Below, one piece after another: positions 14,196-16,558 of a stretch of 16,558 nucleotides of DNA. The notes under the pieces were generated by a model. It did not search any database and was not told the origin of the DNA. It saw only the letters and a list, made by a program, of their open reading frames with translations. The number at the start of each line of letters is the position of its first letter. Within the stretch, counting starts at the first letter, position 1. The position numbers and the translations under genes were made by a program. The stretch lies in NCBI RefSeq assembly GCF_010892395.1, contig NZ_JAACKB010000304.1, forward strand, positions 1 through 16,558, in the 5' to 3' direction. Source of the DNA: Sulfurovum sp. bin170 (GTDB lineage Bacteria; Campylobacterota; Campylobacteria; Campylobacterales; Sulfurovaceae).

Positions 14196-14621
14196 ATGTT
14201 GATGCCTAAGAGAACGAAATTTCGTAAGATGATGAAAGGTCGTAACCGAGGAAAATCTTTCCGAGGGAACAAGATTGAGTTTGGTGAGTTTGCATTAAAA
14301 GCTGTAAGTGCTGGTAGAATTAACTCAAGACAAATTGAGTCTGCTAGGATTACAATGACTCGTAAGATGAAGAGACAAGGTAAATCTTGGATTAGAGTTT
14401 TTCCTGATAAGCCTCTTACAAAAAAACCTCTTGAGACAAGAATGGGTAAAGGTAAAGGTTCAGTTGAAGAGTGGGTAATGAATATTAAGCCAGGTAGAAT
14501 TGTATTTGAAGTGGCTGGTGTTTCTGAAGAAGTTGCAATAGAAGCTTTAACACTTGCACTTCATAAACTTCCATTCAAATGTAAAATTATCGCTGTAAAG
14601 GATAGTAATGAAATATACTGA
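14196..14621 (+). CDS. rplP: 50S ribosomal protein L16
   Basis: 141 aa. L16 binds near the A-site tRNA and 5S rRNA. It starts [19 protein letters not shown] and carries [14 protein letters not shown] (81-94), with Arg82 in the place of the arginine hydroxylated in E. coli L16. The last 14 bases overlap the start of rpmC, a longer overlap than elsewhere in this operon. An alternative start two codons later is possible and changes little. Confidence 0.98.
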   Translation: MLMPKRTKFRKMMKGRNRGKSFRGNKIEFGEFALKAVSAGRINSRQIESARITMTRKMKRQGKSWIRVFPDKPLTKKPLETRMGKGKGSVEEWVMNIKPGRIVFEVAGVSEEVAIEALTLALHKLPFKCKIIAVKDSNEIY

Positions 14622-14799
14622 TATTCAAACTAAAACAGTTGAAGAGTTAACAGCGATGCTAAAAGAGAAGAAGTTAGCGCTTTTTACGCTTAAAGCGAAG
14701 CAGAAAACAATGCAACTTACTAACACTAGTGAGTTAAGAGTAGCGAAAAAAGACATCGCTAGAGTTCAAACAGCTATTACAGCTAATGCGTCGAAGTAA
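14608..14799 (+). CDS. rpmC: 50S ribosomal protein L29
   Basis: 63 aa, two long helices. L29 sits beside L23 at the tunnel exit. It is recognised by its position between L16 and S17, small size, [25 protein letters not shown] and the [14 protein letters not shown] helix. Its AAGGA ribosome site (14597-14601) and start codon lie inside rplP, so the two are translationally coupled. Confidence 0.96.
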   Translation: MKYTDIQTKTVEELTAMLKEKKLALFTLKAKQKTMQLTNTSELRVAKKDIARVQTAITANASK

Positions 14800-14811
14800 G
14801 GGGTAAAAAAT

Positions 14812-15060
14812 ATGCCAAAAAGACAAATAACTGGTACTGTGATTAAGATAGCAGGTGAGAAGACTGCTACTATGGTGGTTGAGCGAAAAGTTATCCACCC
14901 TAGATATCACAAGACTGTAAAGAGATTTAAAAAATATCTTATCCATGATGAAAAAGGTCAAGCGAAAGTGGGTGACATTGTCTCTGCTATTGAGTGTAGA
15001 CCACTATCAAAAACAAAAAGCTTTAGACTTTTAGAGATTCTAAAGGTAGGTGAAGAGTAA
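14812..15060 (+). CDS. rpsQ: 30S ribosomal protein S17
   Basis: 82 aa, OB-fold primary binder of 16S rRNA. Signature stretches are [29 protein letters not shown] and [37 protein letters not shown]-like sequence precedes the ATG. Its stop and the rplN start share one base. Confidence 0.98.
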   Translation: MPKRQITGTVIKIAGEKTATMVVERKVIHPRYHKTVKRFKKYLIHDEKGQAKVGDIVSAIECRPLSKTKSFRLLEILKVGEE

Positions 15061-15428
15061 TGATTCAAGGTTTTACACGACTAAATGTAGCTGATAACAG
15101 TGGAGCCAAAGAGATTATGTGTATCAAAGTTCTTGGTGGTTCTAAGAGAAGATATGCTTCTGTTGGTGATGTTATCGTGGCTTCTGTGAAAAAAGCTCTT
15201 CCAAATGGAAAAGTAAAAAAAGGTAAAGTGGTTAAAGCTGTTGTTGTAAGAACTCATAAAGAGATTCAAAGAGACAATGGTTCATTAATCAGATTTGATG
15301 ACAACGCTGCTGTAATTATTGATGATAAAAAACAACCAATTGGTACTCGTATTTTTGGTCCTGTAGCTAGAGAAGCTAGATATGCAGGATTTATGAAGAT
15401 TGTATCACTAGCTCCAGAGGTATGGTAA
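15060..15428 (+). CDS. rplN: 50S ribosomal protein L14
   Basis: 122 aa, the standard length. L14 forms an intersubunit bridge and is the binding site of the silencing factor RsfS. Diagnostic text is [20 protein letters not shown] (8-27) and the C-terminal [25 protein letters not shown]. In E. coli this gene begins the separate spc operon; here it follows S17 with a one-base overlap, so the S10 and spc clusters are one transcription unit. Confidence 0.98.
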   Translation: MIQGFTRLNVADNSGAKEIMCIKVLGGSKRRYASVGDVIVASVKKALPNGKVKKGKVVKAVVVRTHKEIQRDNGSLIRFDDNAAVIIDDKKQPIGTRIFGPVAREARYAGFMKIVSLAPEVW

Positions 15429-15673
15429 TGGCGAAAACAGTTAATAAAAAATTCAAAATTAAAAAGGGCGATGAGGTTCAAATCATCGCTGGTGATGACA
15501 AAGGCAAAACTGGTACAGTTAAGATGGTTCTTACTAAACAAGATGCTGTCATTGTCGAAGGCTGTAAACTAGCAAAAAAGGCTGTAAAGCCAAGTGAAGA
15601 GAATAAAGATGGTGGCTTTGAAGATAAAGAGATGCCAATTCATATCTCTAATGTAAAAAAAGTAGAGGCGTAA
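15428..15673 (+). CDS. rplX: 50S ribosomal protein L24
   Basis: 81 aa from the ATG at 15428 ([16 protein letters not shown]). Another ATG two codons earlier (15422) is only 1 nt from the AGAGG ribosome site, while 15428 is 7 nt away and overlaps the rplN stop as TAATG, so I chose 15428. L24 starts large-subunit assembly. The KOW motif is at about 12-35 (KKGDEVQIIAGDDKGKTGTV). The C-terminal part ends MPIHISNVKKVEA, typical of the family. Confidence 0.96.
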   Translation: MAKTVNKKFKIKKGDEVQIIAGDDKGKTGTVKMVLTKQDAVIVEGCKLAKKAVKPSEENKDGGFEDKEMPIHISNVKKVEA

Positions 15674-15676
15674 TCT

Positions 15677-16222
15677 ATGAGTAGAATGAAGCAAAAGTAC
15701 AATGACATTACACCTGCACTTCGAGAAGAGTGTGGGATTAAAAATGTAATGCAGACACCTAAGCTTGAGAAGATAGTAATCTCTGTTGGTGCGGGTGAAG
15801 AGGGTAAAGATAACAAACTTATCCAGAATATGACAGATACTATCTCACTGATTGCTGGTCAAAAAGCAGTTGTTGTTAATGCTAAAAAATCAGTTGCTGG
15901 TTTTAAGGCTAGAGAGGGAAGTCCATCTGGTATTAGAGTAACTTTAAGAGGTGCAAATATGTATAACTTTTTTGATAAGTTAGTAGCAATCGCACTTCCA
16001 AGAGTAAAAGACTTTAGAGGAACACCAAGAAAAGGTTTTGATGGTAGAGGTAATTACAACTTCGGTCTTCAAGAGCAACTTATGTTCCCAGAGGTTGATT
16101 TTGATAAGATTATCAAGACTCACGGTATGAATATCACAATTGTAACAAGCACAGAGAATGATAAAGAGGCATTTACACTTTTAGAAAAACTTGGTATGCC
16201 TTTCAGTAAAGGAAAGAACTAA
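15677..16222 (+). CDS. rplE: 50S ribosomal protein L5
   Basis: 181 aa. L5 carries 5S rRNA into the large subunit and contacts the P-site tRNA. Recognisable pieces are [19 protein letters not shown], the loop [17 protein letters not shown] and the C-terminal [26 protein letters not shown]. It lies 3 bases after rplX and shares one base with rpsN. Confidence 0.98.
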   Translation: MSRMKQKYNDITPALREECGIKNVMQTPKLEKIVISVGAGEEGKDNKLIQNMTDTISLIAGQKAVVVNAKKSVAGFKAREGSPSGIRVTLRGANMYNFFDKLVAIALPRVKDFRGTPRKGFDGRGNYNFGLQEQLMFPEVDFDKIIKTHGMNITIVTSTENDKEAFTLLEKLGMPFSKGKN

Positions 16223-16407
16223 TGGCTAAAAAATCGATGATAGCTAAGCAGAAGCGACCTGCTAAATTTAGCTCAAGAGCATACACAAGATGTAATGTCT
16301 GTGGTAGACCACATTCTGTATATAAAGATTTTGGACTTTGCAGAATCTGTTTAAGAAAAATGGCAAACGAGGGATTAATCCCTGGTATGAAAAAATCAAG
16401 CTGGTAA
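16222..16407 (+). CDS. rpsN: 30S ribosomal protein S14, zinc-binding short form
   Basis: 61 aa, the short type (S14p type Z). Four cysteines, Cys24 and Cys27 in [10 protein letters not shown] and Cys40 and Cys43 in LCRICLRK, make the zinc site that longer zinc-free S14 proteins lack. The organism therefore depends on zinc for this protein unless it also carries a zinc-free paralogue elsewhere. The gene starts on the base shared with the rplE stop. Confidence 0.97.
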   Translation: MAKKSMIAKQKRPAKFSSRAYTRCNVCGRPHSVYKDFGLCRICLRKMANEGLIPGMKKSSW

Positions 16408-16420
16408 GGAGAAGTAAAAG

Positions 16421-16558
16421 ATGATGACAGATATAATTGCAGACTCTCTTACTCGAATAAGAAATGCTGCGAACAGAAGATTGGATGTAACAACCCTTCT
16501 TCACTCAAAAACAATTGAGGCCACCGTTTCTATTTTAGTAGACAAGGGTTACCTTGAG
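16421..16558 (+). CDS. rpsH: 30S ribosomal protein S8 (3' end beyond window)
   Basis: The first 46 codons are in the window: [20 protein letters not shown]..., matching the S8 N-terminus (DPIADMLTRIRNA in E. coli). S8 binds the central domain of 16S rRNA and in E. coli represses the spc operon. AAGGAG lies 9 nt before the ATG at 16421 and 12 nt before a second ATG, so the first is preferred. The gene is cut by the window edge. Confidence 0.95.
   Translation, partial: MMTDIIADSLTRIRNAANRRLDVTTLLHSKTIEATVSILVDKGYLE

Overview
The window looks like a chromosomal segment of a Campylobacterota (epsilonproteobacterial) genome, probably a free-living sulfur oxidiser of the Sulfurimonas/Sulfurovum type. 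The grounds are low GC content, the tig-clpP-def gene order (also found in Campylobacter), promoters with a good -10 box but no clear -35 box, a compact SRP RNA, and ribosomal proteins that resemble this phylum. The genus is an inference.

Layout. (1) 1-2351, minus strand: a protein maturation and quality-control operon transcribed tig -> clpP -> def (trigger factor, ClpP peptidase, peptide deformylase; def runs off the left edge). (2) 2419-4732: two divergent genes for exported proteins, an S41/PDZ protease lipoprotein and an EndA-type endonuclease I. The nuclease has a C-terminal membrane anchor and appears to start at a rare ATT codon. (3) 4733-5391: an intergenic stretch with GTAG-hairpin (REP-like) repeats and a 140-bp MITE-like element with perfect 16-bp terminal inverted repeats and a 5-bp target duplication. 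It sits directly upstream of a coaBC fragment cut off after about 100 codons. (4) 5392-6648: a small accessory islet with palindromic repeats, a 59-aa Cys-rich protein, an XRE-like regulator and a DinJ/YafQ toxin-antitoxin pair. (5) 6718-7063: tRNA-Ser(GGA) on the minus strand and the SRP RNA (ffs) on the plus strand. (6) 7246-9995: a secreted protein with four PilJ-type sensor repeats and no output domain, and a convergent P-loop ATPase whose stop codon overlaps that of the sensor protein. (7) 10160 to the right end: the merged S10-spc ribosomal protein operon, rpsJ to rpsH (rpsH is cut by the edge). It is preceded by a promoter and a candidate 12-codon leader peptide, MCCGKLNEFFIR.

The conserved blocks at both ends (nascent-chain processing; ribosome assembly) are ordinary core genome. 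The unusual material lies between 3.6 and 10.2 kb. I saw no complete IS, no CRISPR array and no large undescribed multi-gene system. The points most worth checking are the MITE/REP element and its relation to the coaBC remnant, the ATT start, the leader peptide and hairpin before rpsJ, and the stand-alone four-repeat PilJ protein.
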